Source: Gemmatimonadaceae bacterium
GTDB lineage: Bacteria; Gemmatimonadota; Gemmatimonadetes; Gemmatimonadales; Gemmatimonadaceae
Reading direction: 5' to 3'
Length of the DNA stretch: 64,000 bases
Assembly (NCBI GenBank): GCA_013813715.1
Contig: JACCRF010000034.1
Coordinates: 106,782 to 170,781, forward strand
In this document: piece after piece, positions 53,929 to 64,000 of the stretch
Layout of the letters: every line of letters begins with the position of its first letter
Position numbering within the stretch: position 1 is the first letter of the stretch
Program-made: the position numbers and the translations under genes
The notes under the pieces: model-generated
What the model saw: the letters and a program-made list of their open reading frames with translations, nothing else
The model's database searches: none
Told to the model about the DNA's origin: nothing

Positions 53929-55914
53929 ATGTTCCGCCCTTCGGCGGCGCGCGCTTCCGCGATGGCTCTCGCGTTGGCCATCACGATGGCCTCGGCCTTA
54001 CTCGCTCAGAGCTCCGATACCGCGAGGCTCACTCCGGTCGTCGTCTCTGCTACGAAAACGCCGGCCTCGCGTGCGTCCCTGACGCAGTCCGTTACCGTCC
54101 TTTCCGGCGATGACCTCCGCGCCCGCGGAATCACGCGCGTCACAGACGCCCTCCGCGAGATCCCGGGAGCGGCGATCGTCCAGAACGGCTCGTTCGGATC
54201 TGTCAGCACTCTGTTCCTTCGGGGAGGTGAGAGCCGCTACACGAAAGTCCTCATCGACGGTGTGGCGGTCAACGCGCCTGGCGGGTTCTTCGACCTGAGC
54301 CACCTTACTACGGACAACGTCGATCGCATCGAGGTTGTAAGAGGTCCGGCCAGCGTGGTGTACGGTGCCGACGCGGTGACGGGCATCGTGCAGATTTTCA
54401 CGCGACAGGGAAGCGGGCCTGCGTCGTTCACCGCCGAAGCTCGGGCCGGAACTTACGGCGCACGCGACGCTGGGCTCACCCTCGGCGGCGCATACGGCCG
54501 CGCGCGCTACTCGGTCGCCGGCGGACATCACGCCACCGACGGCTTGTTCTCGTTCAACAACCAATACTACAACGGCACCCTGAGCGGCTCCGCTTCGTAT
54601 GCATTCGTGAGCGGCGCGGCCGCGGGCCTGTCTGGCCGCTACACCACAGCAGAGTACCACTATCCCACAGACTTCACCGGTGCCCCGGTTGACTCCAATG
54701 CCTATCGAGTTCAGCACCGCCTGACCGTCGGTTTCGACGGCAGTGCGCAACTCACGAAGGGAGTGACGGCCCGGGCCCTGTTGGGCAGCAACGAGGTGAC
54801 GGATCTTACCGAGGACATCGCGGTGCCTTTCGGCTCGACCACTGAGCGGCACTCGGCACTGACGTCACGCAGCTACCGGAGATCCGCGGAAGGCAGACTT
54901 CTGTTCGCGCTGCCCGCGTCGGCTTCGCTGAACGTGGGCGCTGAATACATGCGCGAGCGAGAGTCAAGCACGAATGCCGAAGGACCTGTCGGAGGGGTCG
55001 CGGCCCCGATATCGACTTTTGTCGCGGAGCGGTCAAACCGCGCGGCTTATGCAGAGCTGCTGGGCGCTCTCGTGTCGCGCGCGTCGTACACGCTCGCGGG
55101 ACGACTCGACGACAATTCCGATTACGAAAGGTTCGCGACTTACCGCGCCGGCGTGAGCGTATCGGTTCTTGCTGCCACGCGCTTTCGCGCGTCGGTCAGC
55201 ACCGCGTTCAACGCGCCTGCCTTCAATCAACTTCGGCCGACTCTTTATACCACTGGAAGTCCCGGTCTCGCACCAGAGCGCACCCGAAGCTTCGAGATCG
55301 GGATGGAGCAGTCGCTGCTCGCCGGCGCGGCGAAGATCACCGCGAATTACTTCAACCAGCGGTTCAGTGACTTGATCCAATACCTCCCGGGCGGGCCTCC
55401 GAATTTCCTCGGCGGCTACGCGAACCTGACGGGAGCGCAATCGAACGGCTATGACGTGGAGCTCGAGGTCGCGCCCATTTCCGGCTTCTCGGCAACTGCC
55501 GGATACACTCATGCGACGCCGCGCGTCACGGCGCTTTCCGAAGCATACTCCGGCGACCTCCGCGTCGGACAATCGCTTATTCGCCGCCCCACCCATTCCG
55601 GCAACACGACAGTGCGGTACGGTCGTTCCGGCATCGGGTTCCTCTCCGCGACGGCGAGTTACATCGGCCGCCGGCCCGATCTCGACTTCAATCAGTTTCC
55701 GTCGCCAACCGTCACGCTCCCCGCCTACACGAAGCTCGACGTCGCCGGAAGCGTCGACATAATTCGTTCGAAACCTCGCCGTTCCCGGCGCTCCGTGCTT
55801 GCGCTCACGGCGAGGTTCGAGAACGCACTCGACGCTGAGTACGAAGACGCGCTCCATTTTGCCGCGCCCGGGCGGATTGTCCTCATCGGCGCGCGCTTTA
55901 CGGGAGGTTTGTAG
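53929..55914 (+). CDS. btuB: TonB-dependent outer-membrane receptor, BtuB-like
   Basis: An outer-membrane cobamide receptor candidate. From ATG 53929 (MFRPSAARASAMALALA) the 661-residue product has a signal peptide ending at LLAQ. ATG 53845 is an alternative with a stronger GGAG site but a much longer n-region. The plug domain has VVVSATKTP, TDALREIPGAAI, LFLRGGESRYTKVLIDG and IEVVRGPASVVYGADAVTG. The barrel follows and ends IVLIGARFTGGL. Ligand assignment rests on the btuFCD and riboswitch context, since sequence alone would allow other substrates. Confidence 0.85.
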   Translation: MFRPSAARASAMALALAITMASALLAQSSDTARLTPVVVSATKTPASRASLTQSVTVLSGDDLRARGITRVTDALREIPGAAIVQNGSFGSVSTLFLRGGESRYTKVLIDGVAVNAPGGFFDLSHLTTDNVDRIEVVRGPASVVYGADAVTGIVQIFTRQGSGPASFTAEARAGTYGARDAGLTLGGAYGRARYSVAGGHHATDGLFSFNNQYYNGTLSGSASYAFVSGAAAGLSGRYTTAEYHYPTDFTGAPVDSNAYRVQHRLTVGFDGSAQLTKGVTARALLGSNEVTDLTEDIAVPFGSTTERHSALTSRSYRRSAEGRLLFALPASASLNVGAEYMRERESSTNAEGPVGGVAAPISTFVAERSNRAAYAELLGALVSRASYTLAGRLDDNSDYERFATYRAGVSVSVLAATRFRASVSTAFNAPAFNQLRPTLYTTGSPGLAPERTRSFEIGMEQSLLAGAAKITANYFNQRFSDLIQYLPGGPPNFLGGYANLTGAQSNGYDVELEVAPISGFSATAGYTHATPRVTALSEAYSGDLRVGQSLIRRPTHSGNTTVRYGRSGIGFLSATASYIGRRPDLDFNQFPSPTVTLPAYTKLDVAGSVDIIRSKPRRSRRSVLALTARFENALDAEYEDALHFAAPGRIVLIGARFTGGL

Positions 55915-55923
55915 ATTGCGGTA

Positions 55924-56669
55924 ATGCCCCCGCTGGTCACCGAAGCGATCGTCCTTCACGCGTTCGATTATCTCGAGACATCCCGAATCATCCGGCTGAT
56001 GACACGGGACGCCGGGATTCAGTCGGTCCTCGCGCGGGGTGCCCGCAACTCACGTAAGCGCTTTGGAAACGCTGTCGATCTCTTTGCACAGGGCACGGCG
56101 GAAATCCACTTTCGCCCGGACCGTGAGCTCCAGTCACTGAACGCGCTCGAGGTAACGCGGTCGCGGTCGCAGATGGCGCAGGATGTCGGCCGTTTCACCG
56201 CGGGGTCCATGATCGCCGAGCTCGCGATGCGTTGCACGAGCGACGAGCCAGCGCCGGGATTGTTCGATGCGGTGGAGATGGCGCTGGACAGAATTGTGGC
56301 TGCTGCCCCCGATGACACGGTTGACGCCGCGCTGTCGGGCGCGTGGCACATGGTCGCGACTCTGGGATTCACTCCGGCGCTCGACCTCTGCGCCAACTGC
56401 CACTCCTCCCTTGACCCGGCGGCCACCGTGGCGTTCTCGCATTCCGCTGGGGGGGCGGTGTGCGCCAGCTGCGCCGCGCAGATTCGCAGCAGAAGAGAGC
56501 TGCCCCGCGCGGCGCGAACTGCGATCCGGCACTGGATCGCGGGTGGGCGCACACCGGGCCTCACATCTGCCGACGCCCGCGCCCATCAGCGGTTGCTGCG
56601 CGAATTCTTTCGCGAGCATCTAGGCATCGACCGTGAGATGCAGGCATACCGCATCTGGGAACAGGGGGC

Positions 56670-56685
<16 letters not shown>
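55924..56685 (+). CDS. recO: RecO, recombination mediator
   Basis: RecO helps RecR load RecA at SSB-coated gaps. The 253-residue protein has the N-terminal OB domain (TEAIVLHAFDYLETSRIIRLMT) and a C-terminal domain with a zinc-finger C156, C159, C180 and C183 (LCANC, VCASC). It overlaps selB by 16 bases. It starts ten bases after btuB and may be transcribed from that operon, although I see no reason for B12 control of RecO. Confidence 0.92.
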
Positions 56686-58565
<1,880 letters not shown>

Positions 58566-58612
58566 AAGCGGGGAAACGGGACTGTCGGTTTTGTCATGAT
58601 GAATGTGTCGTC

Positions 58613-58641
58613 TTGACACCCTGCGGCACCGACCCTAGGTT
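58613..58641 (+). promoter_or_regulatory. candidate promoter for the FlgD-like gene
   Basis: A perfect TTGACA (58613-58618), a 17-base spacer and TAGGTT (58636-58641), about 80 bases upstream of the ATG. It matches the asnS promoter pattern. Confidence 0.6.
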
Positions 58642-58718
58642 GGCGAAGCGAACATCCGTACAACCAGTATCACGAGGAGCATTCTTCTAAAACTTTTTTT
58701 GTCAGCAGTGGAGCAAAA

Positions 58719-59186
58719 ATGAAACACCTGTGGGCAGCACTGGTTGTGCTGGCTCTCAGCGCGTTCATGCCAGGTGATCTGTCGGCTCAGGGAGTTTCAA
58801 CCCAATCCGGCAGGGCACGTGGCCCCGGGTTGGAGCTTGGTCAGAATTATCCGAATCCTCTGACTGTCGCTAATCCGGAGACAAGGGTCCCGTTCACGAT
58901 CGGCGAGGGTGCCGGTTGTTCGGATCCGAGCCGGTTGTACCGCGTCAGCTTGCGAATTTATAATGTGTTGGCCCAGCCGGTCGCTGTGCCGGTTCTGCAA
59001 GGCGGAACGGGGAATGTAGCTGGGGGAGAGCAGATCGAAGGACTGATGTTGACGTGCAGTCAGTACATCGCGTTCTGGGACGGAAAGGATTCCCGGACGC
59101 AGCAGGAAGTCGCTTCGGGCGTGTATCTGTACCGGCTCGAAGTGGATGGAAGAGCGGTTGTGAAAAAAATGCTCGTGTCGAAATAG
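58719..59186 (+). CDS. small secreted protein with a FlgD-like/type IX-type C-terminal domain
   Basis: A 155-residue protein. It has a signal peptide (about 1-24, MPGDLSAQG) and GGAG ahead of the ATG. The rest is nearly one domain: ELGQNYPNP, then VSLRIYNVLAQPV, FWDGKD and VASGVYLYRLEVDGRAVVKKMLVSK. This is the FlgD Ig-like fold seen at the C-terminus of type IX-secreted proteins. A product that is little more than that domain is unusual. It may be a scaffold or surface protein. A terminator follows. Confidence 0.8.
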   Translation: MKHLWAALVVLALSAFMPGDLSAQGVSTQSGRARGPGLELGQNYPNPLTVANPETRVPFTIGEGAGCSDPSRLYRVSLRIYNVLAQPVAVPVLQGGTGNVAGGEQIEGLMLTCSQYIAFWDGKDSRTQQEVASGVYLYRLEVDGRAVVKKMLVSK

Positions 59187-59208
59187 TGCGACACGGGACT
59201 CGGCGACT

Positions 59209-59239
59209 GAGCGCGCCCCACTTGTGGGACGCGCTCTTT
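59209..59239 (+). terminator. rho-independent terminator
   Basis: GAGCGCGCCCCA (59209-59220), loop CTTG and TGGGACGCGCTC (59225-59236) form a 12-bp stem with one mismatch, followed by TTTCTT. It separates the FlgD-like gene from clpB. Confidence 0.75.
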
Positions 59240-59318
59240 CTTGTCGGTGCCACATGTGCCATTGTGACCGGTCTCACCGGGCATCCACATTGCAACGCAC
59301 CAGACAACCACTCAGATC

Positions 59319-61991
59319 ATGATAAATCCGGATCGTCTGACTGTTAAATCGGGTGAGGCTCTCAACGACGCGGTCGCACTGGCCCGCCGCGCTGGTAATC
59401 CCGTCATCTACGATCTTCATCTGCTGCTCGCTCTGCTCGGTCAGGATGAAGGAATCGTCGTTCCCGTGCTTCAGAAACTCGGCGTAAGCGTCGCCGCGCT
59501 TCGCGAGCAGGCGGAGCGCGAAGTCGCTCGATACCCGAAGCAGAGCGACGCGCAGCCTAATCTGTCGCGCGAGCTGAACCAGGTGTTCGATCGCGGTGAG
59601 GAAGAGGCGAAGAAGCTCGGTGACGATTTCGTCTCCACCGAGCATCTGCTGCTCGCCCTTGCCGACGTGAAGGGCACCGACTCGAGGCGCCTTCTCACGG
59701 CCGTTAGTGCGACTCGCGACGCGCTTCTCGAGGCATTGCAGCAGGTTCGTGGAAGTCATCGCGTCGCCGACCAGAACCCGGAGAATCAGTACCAGGCGCT
59801 CCAGCGATACACACGCGACCTCACCGAGGCCGCGAGGAAGGGCAAGCTCGACCCTGTGATCGGTCGTGACGAAGAGATAAGGCGTGTCATCCAGGTTCTC
59901 TCGCGCCGCACCAAGAACAATCCGGTGCTAATCGGCGAGCCAGGCGTCGGCAAGACGGCAATCGCCGAAGGTCTCGCGCAGCGCATAACCAACGGCGATG
60001 TCCCCGAGAGCTTGCGCGACAAGCGGCTGCTGTCGCTCGACCTGGGTGCGCTCATCGCCGGCGCGAAATTCCGCGGCGAGTTCGAGGAGCGGCTGAAGGC
60101 GGTGCTCAAGGAGATCACCGAAGGGGAAGGGAAGTTCGTGATCTTCATCGACGAGATGCACATGCTCGTCGGGGCAGGGAAGGCCGAGGGCTCGATGGAT
60201 GCCGGCAACATGCTCAAGCCGCTTCTGGCGCGCGGCGAGCTTCGCGTCGTCGGGGCGACGACGCTCGACGAGTATCGCAAGCACGTCGAAAAGGATGCCG
60301 CGTTCGAGCGGCGCTTCCAGACGGTGTACGTCGGGGAACCGAGCGTCGAGAGCACCATCGCGATACTGCGCGGATTGAAGGAGCGTTACGAGGTGCATCA
60401 CGGAGTGCGCATTACCGACGGTGCGATCGTCGCCGCGGCCACCTTGTCAAATCGCTACATCGGCGACCGCTTCCTTCCCGACAAGGCGATCGACCTCATA
60501 GACGAGGCTGCCTCGCGCCTCCGGATCGAGATAGACTCGATGCCGCAGGAGATCGACGAGGTCGAACGGCGCATCACGCAGCTCGAGATAGAGCGCCAGG
60601 CGCTCTCGAAGGAGAAGGACAAGGCGTCGAAGGAGCGTCTCTCCGCACTCGAGCGAGACCTCGCTGATCTTCGCGAAAAATCGAGCGGGATGAAAACGCA
60701 GTGGCAGATGGAGAAGGAGACACTCGTCAGTGTCGGCAAGATCAAGCAGCAGCTCGAGGAGGCCCGGACGAAGGCGGAACAGGCGACGCGCGCCGGCGAC
60801 CTCCAGAAGGCGGCCGAGATCACTTACGGGACGATTCCGCAGCTGGAGCAGAATCTCCGTGACGCGGAGCAGCAGCTTGCCAGCAAGCAGGAAGGTGGGC
60901 GGCGATTCCTCAAGGAAGAAGTAGCCGCTGACGACGTCGCAGACATAGTGGCGCGCTGGACCGGCATTCCGGTGTCTCGAATGCTCGAAGGCGAGCGCGA
61001 AAGACTCACGCGCCTCGAGTCGCTGCTCGCCGAAAGAGTCGTCGGCCAGAGCGAGGCGGTGCGGGCGGTGTCGAACGCAGTGCGCCGCTCACGCGCGGGA
61101 CTTCAGGATCCGAATCGGCCGATCGGCTCGTTCATCTTTCTCGGCCCAACGGGCGTTGGCAAGACAGAAACCGCTCGCGCGCTCGCCGAGTTTCTGTTCG
61201 ACGACGAACATGCGATGGTGCGCATCGACATGTCGGAATACATGGAGAAGCACGCGGTCGCTCGACTCATCGGAGCGCCGCCCGGCTATATCGGATTCGA
61301 GGAGGGCGGTCAGCTTACCGAGGCGGTGCGGCGTCGGCCCTACTCCGTGATTCTCTTCGACGAGGTCGAAAAGGCGCATCCGGATGTGTTCAACATCCTG
61401 CTCCAGATACTTGACGACGGACGGCTGACTGATTCGCAGGGCCGGACGGTGGATTTCAGGAACACCGTCATCATCATGACGTCGAACATCGGAAGCGGAT
61501 TCATTCTTGAGCATGGCACCGGAGACTGGGTACTCGTCGAGACACAGGTTACCGCAATGCTGCGACAGCATTTCCGGCCGGAGTTTCTCAATCGCATCGA
61601 CGACATCATCATTTTCCGGCCACTCGGCCAGGAGCAGATCGAACACATCATCGGGCTCCAGCTCAAGCGTCTGGAGAAGCTGCTGGATGAGAAGAAACTG
61701 TCCATCACCCTGACTACAGCGGCGCGGCATCTACTCGCGACTGAGGGTTACGACCAGGCATTCGGTGCGCGTCCGCTCAAGCGGGCCATCCAGCGTCTGG
61801 TTCAGAATCCCCTGGCATTGGCGGTACTCGAGGGCAGATTCCTCGAGGGTGATCACATAAACATTGACGTCGGGGCGCGCGGAGACTTGACCTTCACTAA
61901 CGTTCCTTTGGCAGTGGCTCCCGACGGCCCCCGTTCCGATGGCGAAGATGCCGGCCAACGCCCAGCCCCATCGGTGGGGGCGGCTGGTTGA
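59319..61991 (+). CDS. clpB: ClpB, disaggregating AAA+ chaperone
   Basis: ClpB threads aggregated protein with DnaK. The 890-residue protein has the Clp N domain (1-150), first AAA+ module with GEPGVGKT (206-213), a coiled-coil M domain (about 410-540), and the second AAA+ module with GPTGVGKT. The M domain points to ClpB rather than ClpA or ClpC. The C-terminal 30 residues are a Pro/Gly-rich extension beyond the usual end. I see no CIRCE element (the HrcA operator) upstream. tadA begins at the next base after its stop codon. Confidence 0.96.
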   Translation: MINPDRLTVKSGEALNDAVALARRAGNPVIYDLHLLLALLGQDEGIVVPVLQKLGVSVAALREQAEREVARYPKQSDAQPNLSRELNQVFDRGEEEAKKLGDDFVSTEHLLLALADVKGTDSRRLLTAVSATRDALLEALQQVRGSHRVADQNPENQYQALQRYTRDLTEAARKGKLDPVIGRDEEIRRVIQVLSRRTKNNPVLIGEPGVGKTAIAEGLAQRITNGDVPESLRDKRLLSLDLGALIAGAKFRGEFEERLKAVLKEITEGEGKFVIFIDEMHMLVGAGKAEGSMDAGNMLKPLLARGELRVVGATTLDEYRKHVEKDAAFERRFQTVYVGEPSVESTIAILRGLKERYEVHHGVRITDGAIVAAATLSNRYIGDRFLPDKAIDLIDEAASRLRIEIDSMPQEIDEVERRITQLEIERQALSKEKDKASKERLSALERDLADLREKSSGMKTQWQMEKETLVSVGKIKQQLEEARTKAEQATRAGDLQKAAEITYGTIPQLEQNLRDAEQQLASKQEGGRRFLKEEVAADDVADIVARWTGIPVSRMLEGERERLTRLESLLAERVVGQSEAVRAVSNAVRRSRAGLQDPNRPIGSFIFLGPTGVGKTETARALAEFLFDDEHAMVRIDMSEYMEKHAVARLIGAPPGYIGFEEGGQLTEAVRRRPYSVILFDEVEKAHPDVFNILLQILDDGRLTDSQGRTVDFRNTVIIMTSNIGSGFILEHGTGDWVLVETQVTAMLRQHFRPEFLNRIDDIIIFRPLGQEQIEHIIGLQLKRLEKLLDEKKLSITLTTAARHLLATEGYDQAFGARPLKRAIQRLVQNPLALAVLEGRFLEGDHINIDVGARGDLTFTNVPLAVAPDGPRSDGEDAGQRPAPSVGAAG

Positions 61992-62498
61992 ATGCCGAGT
62001 GACGTGCGTGTGGCGACGGACCGCGAGCCGACCCGGTTTGCGATCGACGAGCAGTTCATGCGGAATGCGATGGCAATCGCAAACGACGGGATTCGGCAGA
62101 ACGAGGTTCCCATTGGCGCGGTCGTCGTGCGTGGTGCATTCATCGTCGCTGGCGCCAACAACCGTACGATCCGCGACCAGGACGCCACCGCGCACGCTGA
62201 GTTGCTGGCCATCCGCGAGGCATGTGCGGCGCTCGATCGGTGGCGGCTGGACGACTGCACCCTTTACGCCACGCTCGAGCCTTGCGCGATGTGCGCAGGT
62301 GCCATCGTGCTTGCGCGTGTTCGTCGCGTAGTATTCGGAGCGTGGGATGAAAAGGCGGGGATGGCGGGTTCTCTCGGCGACCTGCTGCGCCACCCGCGCC
62401 TCAATCACTCGCCCGAAGTGCAAGGGGGTCTGCTGGGCGACGAGTGCGCGGTGATGCTGTCCGATTTCTTCGAGGAACGGAGAGTGCCGCCGCTCTGA
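61992..62498 (+). CDS. tadA: TadA, tRNA adenosine deaminase
   Basis: Makes inosine at the wobble position of tRNA-Arg(ACG). The 168-residue protein has the zinc set His68-Ala-Glu70 (ATAHAELLAI) and EPCAMC (C98, C101), typical of TadA. RNA binding is suggested by a basic C-terminal helix. It could in principle be another nucleoside deaminase, but ATAHAE with EPCAMCAGAIV is characteristic. Confidence 0.94.
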   Translation: MPSDVRVATDREPTRFAIDEQFMRNAMAIANDGIRQNEVPIGAVVVRGAFIVAGANNRTIRDQDATAHAELLAIREACAALDRWRLDDCTLYATLEPCAMCAGAIVLARVRRVVFGAWDEKAGMAGSLGDLLRHPRLNHSPEVQGGLLGDECAVMLSDFFEERRVPPL

Positions 62499-62542
62499 TT
62501 TCGGACAGGAACGGGCAAGAGCGCTCCGGGCGAGAGCGTCAA

Positions 62543-62571
62543 TTGATTCGACTATCCCGACCCGATAACTT
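62543..62571 (+). promoter_or_regulatory. candidate tRNA promoter
   Basis: TTGATT (62543-62548), 17 bases and TAACTT (62566-62571), 14 bases upstream of the first tRNA-Ser. Confidence 0.45.
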
Positions 62572-62584
62572 TCAAGGCTGTGTT

Positions 62585-62671
62585 GGACAGGTGGCCGAGT
62601 GGTTGAAGGCACCGGTCTCGAAAACCGGCGTACCGGCAACGGTATCGAGAGTTCGAATCTCTCCCTGTCCG
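62585..62671 (+). tRNA. tRNA-Ser (anticodon CGA)
   Basis: The acceptor GGACAGG pairs with CCTGTCC at 62664-62670, and discriminator G follows. The anticodon loop CTCGAAA gives CGA, which reads UCG. The long variable arm and 87-nt length are those of a class II serine tRNA. CCA is not encoded. Confidence 0.95.
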
Positions 62672-62685
62672 TTCCTGTGTCCTGT

Positions 62686-62711
62686 AGCCCGGTGTCCTCG
62701 GGCTTTTTTTT
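62686..62711 (+). terminator. rho-independent terminator between the two tRNA-Ser genes
   Basis: AGCCCG (62686-62691), a seven-base loop and CGGGCT (62699-62704) with eight Ts. Confidence 0.75.
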
Positions 62712-62737
62712 CTTCGACGAGCAGTCAACCGATGTTG

Positions 62738-62824
62738 GGACGGGTGGCCGAGTGGTTTAAGGCGCACGCCTGGAAAGCGTGTGTACGTGAAAGCGTACCG
62801 AGAGTTCGAATCTCTCTCCGTCCG
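62738..62824 (+). tRNA. tRNA-Ser (anticodon GGA)
   Basis: Acceptor GGACGGG pairs with TCCGTCC at 62817-62823 (one wobble) and discriminator G follows. The anticodon loop CTGGAAA gives GGA, reading UCC and UCU. The 87 nt and long variable arm fit class II. CCA is not encoded. Confidence 0.95.
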
Positions 62825-62877
62825 TCTAAGTGGATACAAGGCAACGAATTACATCCTTCTGCCCTTGTCATCTGTGC

Positions 62878-62905
62878 AGGCACCCGGGGACACTGTGCCT
62901 TTTTT
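62878..62905 (+). terminator. rho-independent terminator after tRNA-Ser(GGA)
   Basis: AGGCAC (62878-62883), an 11-base loop and GTGCCT (62895-62900), then a run of Ts through 62905. Confidence 0.65.
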
Positions 62906-62958
62906 GTGCCCCTTGAAACATCACTAAAGCTTCTGAACAGGAAGCCGGGGGGTATTGG

Positions 62959-63402
62959 ATGGCTGTCGAAATGCGTTTCGGCCACCTAGCGGATTATGCA
63001 ACGGTCGATCAATCGGGCAAGCTGATACTCGGCGGGGTGTTCGACATAGTGTATGCGCCGGATCACGATGCCGAAGTAATTCCCGTTCAGTTTATGCTCG
63101 TCGCGAGCCTCACGTGTTCGTTGGCCGACGGATTAGAGCATGAGGTCGCTGTTCGCCTGTGCGACGGCGAAGAACAAACCATCGGTAACGAGATCGATCC
63201 GGAGCAACTTCCGCGCGCCTCAGAATGGATGGTCACGTCGCAGGGCACAGATCAGCTCCGCAAGCTCGGGCACAATCTTGCGCGGACAGTGGTGCGGGGC
63301 GCGGCTCCGATCGGCGAGGCCGCGCCGGCCTTCCTCCGCGTAGCGCGCGAGCCACTTATAACCGATGCGCCGACTCACGCCGTACCGCGAGCAGAGCTCT
63401 GA
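62959..63402 (+). CDS. DUF6941-like small protein, 3' end overwritten by an IS remnant
   Basis: Unknown function. The first 80 or so residues (MRFGHLADYATVDQSGKLIL, then GGVFDIVYAP) match a small conserved family of beta-rich proteins, which I recall as DUF6941. After about residue 82 the sequence is antisense to an IS481 transposase fragment and is not conserved. The original C-terminus has probably been lost. The ATG is preceded by a G-rich Shine-Dalgarno. It is unclear whether the chimera is functional. Confidence 0.55.
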   Translation: MAVEMRFGHLADYATVDQSGKLILGGVFDIVYAPDHDAEVIPVQFMLVASLTCSLADGLEHEVAVRLCDGEEQTIGNEIDPEQLPRASEWMVTSQGTDQLRKLGHNLARTVVRGAAPIGEAAPAFLRVAREPLITDAPTHAVPRAEL

Positions 63403-63480
63403 CATCGTGAAGCGGTCGATTTGCGCATCCCTTATGAACTGTAGTCGCTCTTCCACAGGTATTGTCTCCAACCAAGGCAT
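63202..63480 (-). pseudogene. IS481-family transposase, N-terminal fragment
   Basis: From ATG 63480 the frame reads MPWLETIPVEERLQFI and then an HTH region with CSRYGVSRRIGYKWLARY and DRSRAPHHCP, the IS481 transposase N-terminus. After HPF a TGA at 63222-63220 stands where the family has Trp (TGG). Reading past it gives GARKLL, which is still IS481-like. Homology then ends near 63202. The catalytic DDE core is missing, so it cannot transpose by itself. Confidence 0.85.
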
Positions 63481-63539
63481 CGGGCGGTCCTCGCTGAACT
63501 CCCCGTTGAGCGAGGATTGCCGATGCCCTGGTTGGAGAC
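63464..63539. repeat. inverted repeat formed by opposed IS481 ends
   Basis: Arms 63464-63495 and 63509-63539 are near-identical reverse complements with a few differences, spaced by 13 bases (63496-63508). Confidence 0.85.
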
Positions 63540-63551
63540 TGCACCCGTGGA

Positions 63552-63579
63552 AGCGGGCGCCCCTTTCGAAGCGCCCGCT
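63552..63579. terminator. GC-rich hairpin, probable terminator of the ferritin-like gene
   Basis: AGCGGGCGC (63552-63560), ten-base loop and GCGCCCGCT (63571-63579) form a perfect 9-bp stem. Read toward the ferritin-like gene's downstream side (minus strand) only two Ts follow before IS481 sequence starts. Confidence 0.5.
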
Positions 63580-63599
63580 AAATTTATTGTGTACCCGGT

Positions 63600-64000
63600 C
63601 TACGGAAGGCCGCGCGTCGCGTCGTCCTTAATGAACCCACGCACGATTGCGACAACCTGCTCCTTTGTAAGTGGTTCATCGAACGCCATCATAGCCGCAT
63701 CACGCCTCGCTGCCGCATCTCCGATGATTTCCATTCCGGAAAGCGTTGCCGCATCAATCGTTACTGCAGCAGTTCCGTTAAAAACTGTGTGTCGGGTGTT
63801 ATCCTCACCAGCATAAATAAGTCCGAGAGCCGCCACAGCACCGGCTGGAGGATTGCTGATGTTACCTGCTCCAGCAGCTTCAACCCCGCCACCGCGCACA
63901 TATCCGCTAAAGCGGAGCGAAGTGTCACCCATGTTCAGCGAGCGCCGGATGCGCCGGATCTTTGCTGCGTGGCGCGCCTCCACGGAATGGATTCGGAGTG
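63600..64000 (-). CDS. ferritin-like domain protein (5' end outside window)
   Basis: The frame is open to the window edge, so only the C-terminal 133 residues are seen. An in-frame GTG at 63983 is not the likely start. IHSVEARHAAKIRRIRR near the left edge is typical of the last helix of ferritin-like proteins, with ligand-type Glu and His. The tail AFDEPLTKEQVVAIVRGFI recalls the same group, which includes desiccation-related proteins. Function is unknown, perhaps iron or oxidative stress. Confidence 0.65.
   Translation of the reverse strand, partial: LRIHSVEARHAAKIRRIRRSLNMGDTSLRFSGYVRGGGVEAAGAGNISNPPAGAVAALGLIYAGEDNTRHTVFNGTAAVTIDAATLSGMEIIGDAAARRDAAMMAFDEPLTKEQVVAIVRGFIKDDATRGLP

Larger units (their letters stand above)
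63202..63550. mobile_element. decayed IS481-family remnants, two 5' ends head to head
   Basis: The minus-strand fragment above faces a second start on the plus strand at 63523 (MPWLETAPVE), which diverges after about ten codons. A 13-base spacer separates the two arms. I cannot see terminal repeats or a target duplication, so the element boundaries are approximate. Confidence 0.7.

Noticed and set aside
59241..59318. CIRCE operator before clpB
   Set aside because: The inverted TTAGCACTC repeat is not present.
62444..62989. 181-codon frame across both tRNA-Ser genes
   Set aside because: It runs through two well-formed tRNAs and a terminator, so it is not a gene.
63517..63816. 99-codon plus-strand gene after the IS481 start
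   Set aside because: Only its first ten codons are IS481-like. The rest is antisense to the ferritin-like gene.

Overview
The window is GC-rich, tightly packed bacterial chromosome. I see 62 protein genes or gene fragments, two tRNA genes, one riboswitch and one decayed insertion sequence. Lineage is inferred, not proven. A Gram-negative envelope is shown by a TonB-dependent receptor, several lipoproteins, an outer-membrane-type beta-barrel candidate and a secreted protein with a FlgD-like/type IX-type C-terminal domain. Together with the high GC and the mix of proteobacterial-like and Gram-positive-like regulators (HprK with Ser46-HPr), this fits Gemmatimonadota best. A 16S or marker-gene tree would settle it.

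Layout. 1-6.7 kb: the division and cell-wall cluster ftsW-murG-murC-ftsQ-ftsA-ftsZ, without murB or ddl between murC and ftsQ, followed by a secreted M23 peptidase and a terminator. 8-11 kb: ftsY and recG. 11-13.1 kb, minus strand: a membrane histidine kinase and an overlapping lipoprotein. 13.1-18 kb: asnS, mazG (minus strand), then alr-deoB-cdd. 18-24.2 kb: a lipoprotein, a predicted barrel protein, a REC-histidine kinase hybrid and the paired tRNA methylthiotransferases mtaB and miaB. 24.3-29.4 kb: comEC, a small HExxH protein, fbp and the catalytic subunit of a B12-dependent mutase. 29.4-37.4 kb: an FmdB-type zinc ribbon, argS, a PfkB kinase, purM, the riboflavin genes ribD-ribE-ribBA-ribH, and nusB. 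37.4-44.3 kb: a glycosyltransferase, then hpf-hprK-EIIA-EIIB-EIIC-EIID-HPr-EI, a complete mannose-family phosphotransferase system with its HPr kinase. metK follows.

45.6-49.1 kb, minus strand, is the most accessory-looking part. It is a two-gene operon of an apparently cytosolic subtilisin-like protease and a ComEC-type metallo-beta-lactamase-fold hydrolase. It has its own candidate promoter and strong ribosome-binding site and is inserted between housekeeping genes. 49.3-50.9 kb holds a bifunctional-nuclease-family gene and a secreted or membrane-anchored hypothetical gene. 50.85-55.9 kb is a B12-uptake operon (btuF-C-D-B). It is led by a well-formed cobalamin riboswitch whose expression platform appears to be a 12-bp hairpin that buries the btuF ribosome-binding site. 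B12 uptake is consistent with the B12-dependent mutase upstream.

55.9-62.5 kb: recO, selB (evidence for selenocysteine decoding in this organism), a small FlgD-like secreted protein, clpB and tadA. 62.5-64 kb: tRNA-Ser(CGA) and tRNA-Ser(GGA), each followed by a terminator, then a small gene whose 3' end is overwritten by a decayed IS481-family element, and the 3' end of a ferritin-like gene.

Genes are mostly arranged in long co-oriented strings with 4-base start/stop overlaps (ATGA, GTGA or TTGA), which implies extensive translational coupling. Non-ATG starts are frequent, and several of my starts rest on Shine-Dalgarno spacing or on where a signal peptide begins.
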